Shown: positions 21,566 through 31,665, counted from the first letter of the stretch. The stretch: DNA of 64,000 bases from an uncultured Eubacteriales bacterium (GCA_900546615.1 URDJ01000004.1:1-64000), one strand, 5' to 3'. Translations and numbers: made by a program. The notes: generated by a model not told the origin, from the letters alone.

Positions 21566-24466
21566 ATGAAAAAACTTGCAAAGGCGGCGGCTGTCGCTCT
21601 GGCGGCTGCGATCGTCGTCTGGGTAGCGGTCACCGCCGTCGTTATGAGTGCGGAGGCCGGAGATCTGGATGACCTTGCGGCCCGGACACAAAGAGAGTAC
21701 ATCCTCTCCGACGATGAGCTGGCCAACTCCCAGCTCGGGTTTATGGATAGGACTGCGGGCGCTTTAACATACGGTGACGGCATGGAGCTTATTGCTGAAA
21801 CTGATTATGAGTTCAACCTTGAGGTTGAGGCGGCAGGAGATTATTGGATAGCCGCAGTCTATGCCGCCTATGAGGACAATGCTTTTGAAAACCAGGTGCG
21901 GGTCGGCGTTAATGGTGAGACCTGCACCGTAGTGCTGCCCTTCCTGTGGGCGGACACCTGCGAGACCGGTGTAGACAGATACGGCAACGAAATACAGCCC
22001 GAGCAGTATCAGCTGCCGTTTTCAGTCTCGTATTTTGAGGATTATGAGGACTTTGCCCGCCTGCCCGTCGAGTACAGGCTTGAGGAGGGAACCAACAGCC
22101 TCACGATCTGCCCGATGAATCAGAATATAAAACTCTATGCCTTGTACGCCGTGAAGCCGGAGACCATGCCGAGCTATGACGAATATATTGCCGGATATCC
22201 GGATGCCACGGAGTATACAGGGCCGGTTATTACTATACAAGGTGAGGATTTCAGGGCCAAGAGTGACAGCGCAATACGCGGCTCGAGCGTCCAGAATGTC
22301 TCGCTTACCCCGTACAGCCCCTATGGCAAGCTGATAAACGCCACTGAGGACAAGTCCAATAAGCTGATCGGACAGAAGCTGTACTACGAGGTAGAGGTGC
22401 CCGAAGACGCCTTCTACTGCCTGAGCTTCAAATACAGCCAGCCTCTCAAGACCGGCGGTCTATCCTACCGCTCAATCGAGGTGGACGGCCAGACACCGTA
22501 TGCCGAGCTGAGGGACATAGGCTTTGCCAACACTGGAATAAACAAATATGACAACCTCACCGCTGGAGGAGAGGAGCCTCTGCGTATATATCTCACAAAG
22601 GGCGTGCATATCCTCACGCTGAAGGTTACGGCGGGGCCTCTGGACGGGCCGTATCACCGATTGCTTGAGGTTATTGGTGACATAAATGAGACAGGACTGC
22701 TGCTCAGCCGCATAAGGGGCAACAGCTCCGGTTCGAGCGCAAGCGCGGATTCGAACAGGACCTGGGACGTGTTCCAGTATATGCCCGACATACTGGAGAG
22801 AACCGAGAGCTGGATAGATGGACTCAATGCCATATACAACGAGCTTGGTGAGCTGTCAGGGGGAAGTCCCTCCTTTGCAGCGGACATCAAGCTGGCTGTT
22901 CAGAACCTCGAGAGGTTCGCATCGAAACCGAGGGAGATACCGAACCGCCTGAACCTGCTCAACGACGGCTCCAATTCTGCAGCACAGCTGGCTGCGAAAG
23001 CTCTCTCGAGCCTCTATGACCAGAACCTCAGCCTGGACTGCATATACCTGCACGCCGACGGCGCTCAGCTGCCGTCGCCCTCGGCCAACCTCTTCAAAAG
23101 CATGGACGCCTCGCTCAAGCAGTTCCTTTATTCGTTCTCTCCGATAATGAACGAGGTGGAGAGCTCAACGAGCGGCAGCGGAACGCTGACGGTCTGGGTC
23201 AACAAGTCAACGCAGTACGTCGAAACTCTCCGACAGCTCACTGCCGAGGACTTTACCCAAGAGACAGGAATAAATGTCTCATTCTCCATAATGCCGGACG
23301 AGAAGCGGATAACGATGGCCAACTCCACGGGCGACACGCCGGACGTGGCCCTGGGCCTCAACTATTACCGCCCGGCTGAATTCGCCATGCGAGGCATGGC
23401 GCTCAACCTGCTGGAATTTGACGACTTCATAGACTGGTACAGCAAGGAGTTCAACCTCGAATCCCTTGCGCCCATGGCCTACGAGGATGGAATATATGCT
23501 GCGGCGGAGACCCAGGACTACTATGTCCTGTTCTACCGGAAGGACATCCTGGACTCGCTGGGCCTGAGCGTGCCCGAAACCTGGGAGGACGTCAAGGCCA
23601 TGATGCCGACGCTGCTGAGCAACGCCATGAACTTCTACCTGCCACTGGCCAAAGACCCGGGCTACAAGGGCTTCGAATCCATGGGCTGCTTCATCTTCCA
23701 GAACGGCGGCAGCCTGTATTCGGAGGACGGCTGTTACTCCAACTTCAGTGACCCAAATACTCTCAAGGGCCTGCGGGAGATGACGGAGCTGTACAGCGTC
23801 TACGGCCTGGCACAGAACGTGCCGGATTTCTTCAACGCATTCCGCTCGGGATATATACCGATAGGCGTATCTACCTCAGCAACATATGTGAAGCTGCAGA
23901 TGGGAGCACCGGAACTCAACGGGCTCTGGGATATAGCCCTCTCACCGGGTACGGAGTTGGACGGCGTCATACACCGGGAGCAGTCAGCTGATGTGACGAC
24001 GGCCATGATATTTGCCAATACCAAGATGAAGGACGAGGCTTATGAATTCCTGAAATGGTGGCTTTCTTCAGAGACGCAGCTCAGGTATGCCAACGATTTG
24101 CAGGCCAAATATGGCTCGGACTATATCTGGAACTCGGCAAACCACGTGGCTTTTGCGCAGATGTCCTATCCGCTTTCACATAAGCAGGTCATACTGGAGC
24201 AGTGGCAGTGGCAGAAGGAGATACTCAGACACCCGGCGAGCTACATACTCGAGCGCTCGCTAAGCAATGCCTGGATACAGATAGTCACGGAGGGCGAACA
24301 GTTCAGGCCTATGATAGATGAGGCTACGCTCATCTCAAACCGGGAGATGCTCAGAAAACTGACGGAGTTCGGCTACTTTGACGACGAAGGCAATAAAATC
24401 AAAGACTACAATATCCACGTCGTTGACGATATCATAGCCGGGCTGGAAGCGGAAAGGGGGAAGTAG
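21566..24466 (+). CDS. Giant membrane-anchored solute-binding protein with N-terminal CBM-like modules
   Basis: 966 residues. An N-terminal signal or anchor helix (residues 5-28) has no lipobox cysteine. Residues about 50-420 contain two beta-sandwich, carbohydrate-binding-like modules (EFNLEVEAAGDYWIAAVYAA; ITIQGEDFRAKS). A helical linker with a Ser-rich stretch follows to about 540, and a complete family 1 solute-binding domain runs from about 555 (TLTVWVNKSTQYVETLRQLT) to the end. It is more than twice the length of ordinary binding proteins. ATG 21566 has GGGGAGGG upstream. It lies just before the first permease pair. It may hold polysaccharide with the CBM-like part and pass fragments to the transporter. 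Confidence 0.85.
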   Translation: MKKLAKAAAVALAAAIVVWVAVTAVVMSAEAGDLDDLAARTQREYILSDDELANSQLGFMDRTAGALTYGDGMELIAETDYEFNLEVEAAGDYWIAAVYAAYEDNAFENQVRVGVNGETCTVVLPFLWADTCETGVDRYGNEIQPEQYQLPFSVSYFEDYEDFARLPVEYRLEEGTNSLTICPMNQNIKLYALYAVKPETMPSYDEYIAGYPDATEYTGPVITIQGEDFRAKSDSAIRGSSVQNVSLTPYSPYGKLINATEDKSNKLIGQKLYYEVEVPEDAFYCLSFKYSQPLKTGGLSYRSIEVDGQTPYAELRDIGFANTGINKYDNLTAGGEEPLRIYLTKGVHILTLKVTAGPLDGPYHRLLEVIGDINETGLLLSRIRGNSSGSSASADSNRTWDVFQYMPDILERTESWIDGLNAIYNELGELSGGSPSFAADIKLAVQNLERFASKPREIPNRLNLLNDGSNSAAQLAAKALSSLYDQNLSLDCIYLHADGAQLPSPSANLFKSMDASLKQFLYSFSPIMNEVESSTSGSGTLTVWVNKSTQYVETLRQLTAEDFTQETGINVSFSIMPDEKRITMANSTGDTPDVALGLNYYRPAEFAMRGMALNLLEFDDFIDWYSKEFNLESLAPMAYEDGIYAAAETQDYYVLFYRKDILDSLGLSVPETWEDVKAMMPTLLSNAMNFYLPLAKDPGYKGFESMGCFIFQNGGSLYSEDGCYSNFSDPNTLKGLREMTELYSVYGLAQNVPDFFNAFRSGYIPIGVSTSATYVKLQMGAPELNGLWDIALSPGTELDGVIHREQSADVTTAMIFANTKMKDEAYEFLKWWLSSETQLRYANDLQAKYGSDYIWNSANHVAFAQMSYPLSHKQVILEQWQWQKEILRHPASYILERSLSNAWIQIVTEGEQFRPMIDEATLISNREMLRKLTEFGYFDDEGNKIKDYNIHVVDDIIAGLEAERGK

Positions 24467-24468
24467 AC

Positions 24469-25404
24469 ATGGCTGCGATACGGGCAGTTAAAAACGGCGT
24501 CTCTGCTGTTATAAGGCGGATGGACAAACACGCGGTTTTCTGGCTTCAGCTTCCGTTCGTTTTGCTGTTTGTAGTGTTTATAATCGTCCCCATACTTGTG
24601 GCCTTCGGCCTGTCGTTCACAGATTTCAACTCGATTCAGAGTCCTCATTGGGTGGGAGCGGAGAATTATATCAACATTCTCACGAACGACGATGTGTTTT
24701 CAGGCTATGCCCTGCCGAACACCATCAAGTACGCGGTAATAGTCGGCGTTTTCGGATATGTCCTGGCCTTCATACTGGCCTGGATGCTTGCCCAGGTGCC
24801 TCGCATACCAAGGACGATCATGGCTGCGATACTCTATCTTCCGTCCATGACAGGTCCCACAATGATACAAAATGTCTGGCAGGTCATCTTTGCCGGCGAC
24901 AAAGTCGGCTATCTTAACTCCTTCCTGCTCAAGTGGGACATCATCCGCGAGCCGATAGTCTGGTTGTCGGACTCCAAATATATTATGACGATCATGATAA
25001 TCGTCTCGCTGTGGAGCTGCATGGGAATAGGCTTCCTGTCCATGCTGGCGGGCATCCTGAATGTGAATCGTGAGCTGTACGAGGCGGCGCATATAGACGG
25101 AGTGTCAAACAGGCTTCAGGAGGTCATTTATGTGACGATACCGGCCATCAAGCCGCATATGATGTTCGGCGCAATCATGGCCATAGTCAACGCATTCCAG
25201 AACGCCAACATAGGCGTCCAGCTCTCCGGTGCGAACCCCACGCCTGGCTATGCCGGACAGCTGCTCATAACGCATGCGGATGAGCACGCCTTCGTCCGGT
25301 ATGAGATGGGGTACAGTGCGGCAATATCCGTCATCGTGCTTATCATCATATGGGTAATATCTCAGCTGTCCAAGAAGGTGTTCAGGGACAAGGAGGCGGC
25401 GTGA
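24469..25404 (+). CDS. Sugar ABC transporter permease, MalF/LplB type (first pair)
   Basis: 311 residues with six membrane segments and the permease EAA loop YEAAHIDGVSNRLQEVIYVT near 205-225, where the ATPase docks. The N-terminal cytoplasmic part is short and basic. It starts 2 bases after the stop of the giant binding protein, and its stop overlaps the next permease by one base, so the heterodimer is made in step. No ATP-binding protein gene is in the locus; a shared MsmX-type ATPase is expected elsewhere. Confidence 0.92.
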   Translation: MAAIRAVKNGVSAVIRRMDKHAVFWLQLPFVLLFVVFIIVPILVAFGLSFTDFNSIQSPHWVGAENYINILTNDDVFSGYALPNTIKYAVIVGVFGYVLAFILAWMLAQVPRIPRTIMAAILYLPSMTGPTMIQNVWQVIFAGDKVGYLNSFLLKWDIIREPIVWLSDSKYIMTIMIIVSLWSCMGIGFLSMLAGILNVNRELYEAAHIDGVSNRLQEVIYVTIPAIKPHMMFGAIMAIVNAFQNANIGVQLSGANPTPGYAGQLLITHADEHAFVRYEMGYSAAISVIVLIIIWVISQLSKKVFRDKEAA

Positions 25405-26351
25405 TGAAGACAAAGAGAAAAAACCGCATCCGGCTTACCGGCATCAACCCCACGCGCTTTGACAGGAGCCAGATCAAATTCTACATAATCCTCCTGCCGA
25501 TAATGGTGTTTATGTCTTTCCCGATGATATTCATCATTTTCAACGCTTTCAAGCCTCTGGATGAGCTGCTGAACTATCCTCCAAATTTAATTACGCTTCG
25601 GCCCACGCTGCAAAATTTCCAGAGTCTTATTGCCACCTCTGACAACAAGGCCATACCCGTTTCGAGGTACCTTTTCAACAGCGTGCTCTCGACGCTTGTG
25701 GTTGTGCTCCTGTCCGTGCTGATAACCTCCATGGCGGCCTATTGCATGTCCAAGAAAAGGTACAGGCTCAAGAATATTCTTTTCGGCATCAACGAGGCAG
25801 CGCTGATGTTCGTCTCGGCTGCTGTGGCAATACCAAGGTACATTATTATGAGCAAGCTGGGATTCACCGACACCTTCTGGGCTCAGGTGATCCCCCTGCT
25901 GGCTATACCGGTGGGTTTGTACCTTGTGAAGCAGTTCATCGATGAACTGCCGGACGAGATGATAGAGGCTGCAAGAATCGATGGGGCAGGCGACTTCCAG
26001 ATACTGAGGAGGATAGTCATACCTAACATTTCGCCTGCGCTTGCTACTGTGGCGATATTGGCTTTTCAGTCAGCCTGGGGCAGCGTGGAGGCTTCGAACT
26101 ATTTCATAAACAACGAGGCGCTCAAGACATTCGCATTTTATATGACCACTCTGTCCAACCAGGCCGGAGCCAGCAACCTTGCAAATGCAAACAATATGGC
26201 GGGAGCGAGCGGCATACTCGGCAACAGCGCGGTGGCAGGTCTGGGACTTCAGGCGGCGGCTACACTCATCATGTTCATCCCGAACCTCGTGCTGTTCATA
26301 ATACTTCAATCCCGGGTCATGAATACCATGTCCCACTCCGGTATGAAGTGA
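25404..26351 (+). CDS. Sugar ABC transporter permease, MalG/LplC type (first pair)
   Basis: 315 residues, six membrane segments, EAA loop MIEAARIDGAGDFQILRRIV near 190-210. ATG 25404 overlaps the preceding TGA by one base and has AGGAGG at 25390-25395; the frame extends upstream into the previous gene and is not used. An unusual Asn/Ala/Gly-rich loop (SNLANANNMAGASGILGNS) lies between the last two helices. Forms the membrane channel with the upstream permease. Confidence 0.92.
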   Translation: MKTKRKNRIRLTGINPTRFDRSQIKFYIILLPIMVFMSFPMIFIIFNAFKPLDELLNYPPNLITLRPTLQNFQSLIATSDNKAIPVSRYLFNSVLSTLVVVLLSVLITSMAAYCMSKKRYRLKNILFGINEAALMFVSAAVAIPRYIIMSKLGFTDTFWAQVIPLLAIPVGLYLVKQFIDELPDEMIEAARIDGAGDFQILRRIVIPNISPALATVAILAFQSAWGSVEASNYFINNEALKTFAFYMTTLSNQAGASNLANANNMAGASGILGNSAVAGLGLQAAATLIMFIPNLVLFIILQSRVMNTMSHSGMK

Positions 26352-26361
26352 GGTGGGGCGT

Positions 26362-28425
26362 ATGAGAGGAAAGCTGAAAAGGGCATTTGCCATGCTGCTG
26401 TGCTGCCTCGCGGCCGCTTCGCTGCTTGGCGGAGCGACGGGTGCCCTGGCTATGGACAGCACCACATACACCGTGACCTACGGCGCGGAACAGAATTCTC
26501 TAAGCATGTTCGTAAGGATACAGGATGCCTTCGTGCCTGTCGGGACCTATCTTACGAATGTTGGCCTGAGTTCACCGGAAGACATGTTCTTACATGAAGG
26601 CAACCTCTACATTGCCGATTCAGGCAATGGGCGCATCGTGGTGTACGAGCTGGAGACCGGCAATGTCGAGAGCTTTGGAGAGGGGATCCTCAGCGGGCCA
26701 ACGGGTATATGGCTCGATGACGACGGAACTGCATACGTTGCTGATTACAGGGCGGAAGAGGTCGTCGTATTTGGTCCGGATCGCAATGAGCTGAGACGAA
26801 TAGGAAAACCACAGGAAAGCTATTACGGCTCTAGCCCATATAAACCCAAAAAAGTGGCGGTAAATGACTTCGGCACCATATTCGTAGTCAGTGAGGGCAC
26901 GAGCGAGGGCATACTGCAATTCAATACGGATGGCAGTTTCAACGGCTTTTTCGGCGCGAATACGACAGGGGCGCTTTCACTTATAGAATGGTTTCAAAAG
27001 ATATTCTACACTGACGAGCAAAAGGACCGGATGCTGCTCCGCACCCCTCCACCGATCGTGGCTCTGGACATTGCGGATGACAATATGGTTTTTTCCGTCT
27101 CGCAGACGGGAGAGTCCTTTGATTCCATAAAGCGCCTGAATCTTGCCGGGACAAATACTTTCGCCGAAAGCAACTACACAAGGCCCGACTATGTGGACGT
27201 GTCTGTGACTGAAACCGGCAACTACTATGCCGTGACGAGTAACGGCTACATAGACGAATACTCGAGCGAGGGCATGTTTCTCTACCAGTTCGGCGGCAGG
27301 GCCTCGAACTCGGACAGGAACGGCGTCATGACCGTCGTCAGCGCCGTGGAGTCGGACGATGACGGCAACATCTACCTGCTGGACAAAGAGCGCGGGCTTA
27401 TACAGGTCTGGAGCCCCACGGACTTCGCCGACCTGGTCAATCGGGCAAACTCTGCCTACAATGCCGGCAACTACGAGGAGAGCCTTGCCGCATGGAGCGA
27501 GGTCCAGAAGATGAATCCCAATACGTCAATGGCAAACTATGGCTACGCCAACGCGCTGTTCCAGCTCATGCGCTATGATGAAGCGGCGGAGTATTACAAG
27601 CTTTGCGGGGACAGGGAACGTTATTCGGACTGCTTCTGGGAGATGCGCAGCGAGTGGATGCGGCAGAACATTGAGTGGGTGCTGCTCGCTGTGGTCATAC
27701 TGTTCGCACTGGGCCTGACAGACCACTTTGCCAGAAAGCGCTATGCCTACCATGAATATATTTCAGACGCGGTGGACGGCTTCAAATCCAGACATCCTCT
27801 GGTTAAACAGCTGACCACGGATTCTTGGTATATGGTCATGCATCCGATAGACGGGGCGTACTACATAAAGCAAAAGGACAGGGGCAGCTTTGCCGCAGCT
27901 ACAATACTCTACGTCACGGCGTTTGCTGTCAGTATGATCTGCCGCGGCCTGACCTCATTCGTTTTTGGTGGAGGCTACTGGATAGGCAGCAGTCCTCTGG
28001 CCATAGCGCTGATGCAGGTAGGGCCTGCTGCGCTGTTTTTGGTCGGCACCTACCTTATCAGCGCCATAAATGAAGGCAAGGCAACGTTTAAGCAGATGTA
28101 CGTTATATTGGGCTATTCCCTTACAGCTTTCATCGTGCTCTGGCCGGTAATGGTCGTGCTGTCATATGTGTTCACCTGGACCGAGATATTCATGTATAAC
28201 CTGCTCTGCGGGTTAATACTGGGGTATACATGCATCCTCATTTTTATATCCATACGTGAGACAAACATGTACACCATTCCCAAGACAATATCGAACGTTT
28301 TGCTGACCCTGTTTTTCATGGCAATGGCCATCATAGCCGCGGCTGTGCTGTTCATCCTCTGGCGCGAGCTGCTGTCCTTTGTGCTCGAGGTGTTTGAGGA
28401 GGTGAGATATCGTGCGTTCCAATAA
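26362..28425 (+). CDS. NHL beta-propeller / TPR / Yip1-domain membrane protein
   Basis: 687 residues. Signal peptide (to about residue 31), then an extracellular NHL-type propeller to about 355 (repeats such as NLYIADSGNGRIVVYELETG and GNIYLLDKERGLIQVW), a short TPR segment (AYNAGNYEESLAAWSEVQKM), one membrane helix near 437-452, a cytoplasmic stretch, and a C-terminal five-helix Yip1-like domain. It would link an outside sensor or scaffold to the membrane. Similar proteins occur with LplB/LplC transporters in Firmicutes, but their role is unknown. GAGGTGGGG lies before ATG 26362. The stop overlaps the next gene by 14 bases. Confidence 0.8.
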   Translation: MRGKLKRAFAMLLCCLAAASLLGGATGALAMDSTTYTVTYGAEQNSLSMFVRIQDAFVPVGTYLTNVGLSSPEDMFLHEGNLYIADSGNGRIVVYELETGNVESFGEGILSGPTGIWLDDDGTAYVADYRAEEVVVFGPDRNELRRIGKPQESYYGSSPYKPKKVAVNDFGTIFVVSEGTSEGILQFNTDGSFNGFFGANTTGALSLIEWFQKIFYTDEQKDRMLLRTPPPIVALDIADDNMVFSVSQTGESFDSIKRLNLAGTNTFAESNYTRPDYVDVSVTETGNYYAVTSNGYIDEYSSEGMFLYQFGGRASNSDRNGVMTVVSAVESDDDGNIYLLDKERGLIQVWSPTDFADLVNRANSAYNAGNYEESLAAWSEVQKMNPNTSMANYGYANALFQLMRYDEAAEYYKLCGDRERYSDCFWEMRSEWMRQNIEWVLLAVVILFALGLTDHFARKRYAYHEYISDAVDGFKSRHPLVKQLTTDSWYMVMHPIDGAYYIKQKDRGSFAAATILYVTAFAVSMICRGLTSFVFGGGYWIGSSPLAIALMQVGPAALFLVGTYLISAINEGKATFKQMYVILGYSLTAFIVLWPVMVVLSYVFTWTEIFMYNLLCGLILGYTCILIFISIRETNMYTIPKTISNVLLTLFFMAMAIIAAAVLFILWRELLSFVLEVFEEVRYRAFQ

Positions 28426-30706
28426 GTGCATGATAAAGGTCGCGGCGGTTTTTCTGGTGTTCGCACTCCTGCTGACAACAACTGCCATCGCAGCCGTCAG
28501 CGGGTCTGACGGCCCGACAGGGGATTCGCCAACGAATCCCCTGTCGGAAAACCCATTACAATCGGGAATGCTGGAGGCGAACTCGAACCGGCAGGTACAT
28601 CCTTACAGCGACGAGCCGGTTGAGAGCCGATTTGACCTGGAGGGCTTTGAAAAGACTGCGGAATCGGATGAGCTGGAGCTATGGCTGAACAGACAGTATG
28701 GAGCCCTGAGAGTTGTGAACAAGAACAGCGGCTACATCTGGGGCAACCTGCCGCTTGAGGAGGCAGAGGGCCTGAACAGTACCTGGAACTGTTACGGTAA
28801 CTCTCTTGCGGCCATAGAGTGCTTCGACAGCTCCGGCGGCGAGAGCCGTTTCAGCATAGGCAAGGACGGCACTGCAAGCTACGAGCTGACCGAAAATGGT
28901 TTTATTTGCAGCGTGGCGTTCGAGAGCGTGGGCATCGAGATGGACGTGTCCGTCGAGCTTGAGGGCAGCCGCCTGAGCTTCAAGGTGGTCGAAGGCAGCC
29001 TCAGGGAGAAGCTGCTTGAGGATGACAAAAAGGGCTATATGCTCAAATCCGTTACCTTTATGCCGTTTCTAGGGTCTTCATATGGCGCGGATATAGATGG
29101 CTATATGCTCATTCCAGACGGTACGGGAGCGCTCATCCGTTTCCTTGAGCCTGCAAACTACGTCTCCACATATGCGGCCAGAGTATACGGCCCGGACGCG
29201 GGCGTGGAGAACTACAGTTACGGAGGCTATGCGTACATAAAAGAGGAGAATCAGGCCTTCATGCCGATTTACGGCATGGTCCACGGCGCGGGGCAGAACG
29301 GTTTTCTGGCGGTCGTCGAGAGCGGGGCGGAGTATGCAAGCATCATCGCTACTCCGGCCTTGACGAACAACCCTTACAACTGGGCGGCGGCGCGTTTTGA
29401 ATATCGTCAGAAGTACATGATGAACATCAATCGCAAGGAGGGCTCGGGCGCTCTGATGCCGCAGCCGGACATGAATGCGATCGAGCCCAAGATAAGCTTC
29501 TACTTTACCGACGGAGAAGCTGCGGATTATGACGGTATGGCCGTGATGTACAGAGACCTGCTGCTTGAGAGCGGGGAGCTGACAAAGCTCGGGGATGATG
29601 TCTCGCCTGCCATGCCGATGCTGCTGGAGGCTTTGGGCGCTGACAAGAAAAAGGGCTTTTTGTTCAATACCACGAGCACCTTCACATCTTTTTCAGATGC
29701 ATCTGAGATTGTATCGTCGCTTAACGAGGACGGCATTGAAAACCTGCTCATGGTGTACCGCTGTTATTCCAAGAACAATGAGGCCGGTGCGAAGCTGCTG
29801 GGCCAGCTTGGATCTTCGGAGGAGCTTGCGCAGCTGAGGTCTCAGCTGGAGAATGGTGGTGGAGAGCTGAAACTGTACCTGAATCCGCTTACAGCCAACG
29901 AGGACCAGATAACTCAGCGCACTGAAGCCGCCAACAACCTCTCCAGCATGGTCATAAAGTGGCAGAACTCCCTGAATGTGTACGGCGCCATGTACGATAC
30001 GACCTATGTGTATCGGCTCTCCCGCGCAGAGCGTGCGGTGGACTCGGCGCTTTCCCGGAATTATGGGGCGGATTTTGCCCTGGACCAGCTGTCGTTCAGG
30101 TTGTACAGCGATTTCACGTCTGGCAAAGAGGTTACCCGAGTGGAGAGCCTTGGCATTGCAGAGAGCCTGGTCGAGGCTCTGTCGTCCGGCGGCAAGTTGG
30201 CGATGTATAAGCCGAACCAGTATTTTTGGGCGCAGACCGACCAGTTCCTCAGCGCCCCCGCGGTGAGCAGCCAGCTGCTGTATGAGAGCGACACAGTACC
30301 GTTTTTGCAGATAGTTCTGAGCGGCTGCGTGGAGGTCTTTGCAGAGCCGCTGAATATGACTTCATACTCACGCGAAAAGCTGCTCAGGCTGGTGGAGTAC
30401 GGCATGGCGCCGTCCTTTGCGGTCGTAGCATGCGACAGTGTCGAGCTTGTAAACACCGCGCAGGCGGAATATTCCTCCGCGGGCTTTGAGGGCTGGCACG
30501 AAAAGATCACAGAAGCCTATGAAACCGTTTCCTCAGCCCTGAACAGCGTGTGGGGCCATGGGATAACGGAACATCGCTGCATCGACAGCGGCTTTGTGCG
30601 GGTGAGCTATGACAACGGAGTGAAGATATACGTCAACTATACCGACAAGGTGCAGACGGCGGACGGCGTGAGCGTGGAGCCGTGCTGGTTTGCCGTAGTG
30701 GAATGA
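28412..30706 (+). CDS. DUF5696-type secreted protein
   Basis: 764 residues with a signal peptide (CMIKVAAVFLVFALLLTTTA) and a low-complexity linker containing a DNA-level hairpin (28514-28547). The rest resembles the DUF5696 family found beside carbohydrate ABC transporters: FEKTAESDELELWLNRQYGA and GYIWGNLP at the N-terminus, YMLIPDGTGALIRF, and a barrel-like C-terminal half with LLMVYRCYSKNN and AMYKPNQYFWAQTD. It may be a glycosidase-like or glycan-binding protein; no catalytic pair can be assigned from sequence. Start GTG 28412 has AGGAGG upstream and overlaps the previous gene. Confidence 0.75.
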   Translation: MRSNKCMIKVAAVFLVFALLLTTTAIAAVSGSDGPTGDSPTNPLSENPLQSGMLEANSNRQVHPYSDEPVESRFDLEGFEKTAESDELELWLNRQYGALRVVNKNSGYIWGNLPLEEAEGLNSTWNCYGNSLAAIECFDSSGGESRFSIGKDGTASYELTENGFICSVAFESVGIEMDVSVELEGSRLSFKVVEGSLREKLLEDDKKGYMLKSVTFMPFLGSSYGADIDGYMLIPDGTGALIRFLEPANYVSTYAARVYGPDAGVENYSYGGYAYIKEENQAFMPIYGMVHGAGQNGFLAVVESGAEYASIIATPALTNNPYNWAAARFEYRQKYMMNINRKEGSGALMPQPDMNAIEPKISFYFTDGEAADYDGMAVMYRDLLLESGELTKLGDDVSPAMPMLLEALGADKKKGFLFNTTSTFTSFSDASEIVSSLNEDGIENLLMVYRCYSKNNEAGAKLLGQLGSSEELAQLRSQLENGGGELKLYLNPLTANEDQITQRTEAANNLSSMVIKWQNSLNVYGAMYDTTYVYRLSRAERAVDSALSRNYGADFALDQLSFRLYSDFTSGKEVTRVESLGIAESLVEALSSGGKLAMYKPNQYFWAQTDQFLSAPAVSSQLLYESDTVPFLQIVLSGCVEVFAEPLNMTSYSREKLLRLVEYGMAPSFAVVACDSVELVNTAQAEYSSAGFEGWHEKITEAYETVSSALNSVWGHGITEHRCIDSGFVRVSYDNGVKIYVNYTDKVQTADGVSVEPCWFAVVE
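28514..28547. repeat. Perfect hairpin inside the DUF5696 gene
   Basis: CCGACAGGGGATTCG (28514-28528), loop CCAA, and CGAATCCCCTGTCGG (28533-28547). It falls in the linker just after the signal peptide and encodes Gly/Pro/Ser/Thr/Asn residues. Likely an inserted palindromic element tolerated in a flexible linker. Confidence 0.7.
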
Positions 30707-30720
30707 GAGGGGTGAGGCGT

Positions 30721-31665
30721 ATGCGCGGCTCAAATAGCGGCACAGCCGTAAAACAGAAAGAGCGCAGCCGGGGCCTTACAAGGCTGCCCAAGTCCGGTGC
30801 ACCCAGACTAAAGAACCGGCAAAGGGAGACGCTCACCGGTCTGATCTTTTTCCTGCCCTGGATAATCGGTTTTCTGGCAATAACCTGTTACCCGCTGATC
30901 TATTCAATAGTCATCAGCTTCAACCAGGTTGCGATACGACCCGGAGAGATAACGCTGGAGCCGATAGGCTGGGAGTATTTCAGGCAGGCCCTGTTCCTCG
31001 ACACGGAGTATCCCACCATGCTGGTGACATCTGTAACGCAGGTGGCCATAGGCACACCGATTTCCGTAGTGTTCGCACTGGTCATCGCTCTGCTGTTGAA
31101 TCGAGGCTTTCGCGGCAGAACGGTATACAGGATGATATTTTTCCTGCCTGTCATCATTATGAGCGGTCCGGTCATGTCCGAACTGCTGACCGAGACCTCG
31201 GCCATGAGCATAGATATGGATATAATGGGCCTTAGCTCGATACTGATGGAACTGGATAAGGGCTGGTCAACGTTGCTGCTTAGCATTTTGAACAGCTTCA
31301 TAAGGATACTCTGGTTCTGCGGTGTCCAGATAATCGTTTTTCTGGTGTCGCTGCAGAAGATCGACAGCAGCATGTACGAGGCGGCGTCAATAGACGGAGC
31401 CTCGGCATGGGAGGCGTTCTGGAAGATAACCCTGCCGCATCTGCGGCCCATTATCATGCTGAACACCATATATACGATAATCGAAATGGGTACTGCGGCG
31501 GACGATGCCACAAACACCAAGATCATGGAGTCGATCACGGATATAGCCAGGCCGTACAGCTTTGCGGCGGCCATGTCGTGGATATACGCGTTCTGCCTGA
31601 TGCTGCTCATGACAATTGCCTTCCTGCTGCTAAGGGAGCGCCGGGAGAAGAGGGGGCTGAAGTAA
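30721..31665 (+). CDS. Sugar ABC transporter permease, MalF/LplB type (second pair)
   Basis: 314 residues with a 40-residue basic cytoplasmic N-terminus, six membrane segments and the EAA loop MYEAASIDGASAWEAFWKIT near 220-240. ATG 30721 is preferred (AGAGGGG at 30706-30712); ATG 30703, overlapping the previous stop, is an in-frame alternative. It shares little with the first pair beyond family motifs, so the locus encodes two distinct importers or one that was recruited later. Its stop overlaps the next permease by one base. Confidence 0.9.
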   Translation: MRGSNSGTAVKQKERSRGLTRLPKSGAPRLKNRQRETLTGLIFFLPWIIGFLAITCYPLIYSIVISFNQVAIRPGEITLEPIGWEYFRQALFLDTEYPTMLVTSVTQVAIGTPISVVFALVIALLLNRGFRGRTVYRMIFFLPVIIMSGPVMSELLTETSAMSIDMDIMGLSSILMELDKGWSTLLLSILNSFIRILWFCGVQIIVFLVSLQKIDSSMYEAASIDGASAWEAFWKITLPHLRPIIMLNTIYTIIEMGTAADDATNTKIMESITDIARPYSFAAAMSWIYAFCLMLLMTIAFLLLRERREKRGLK

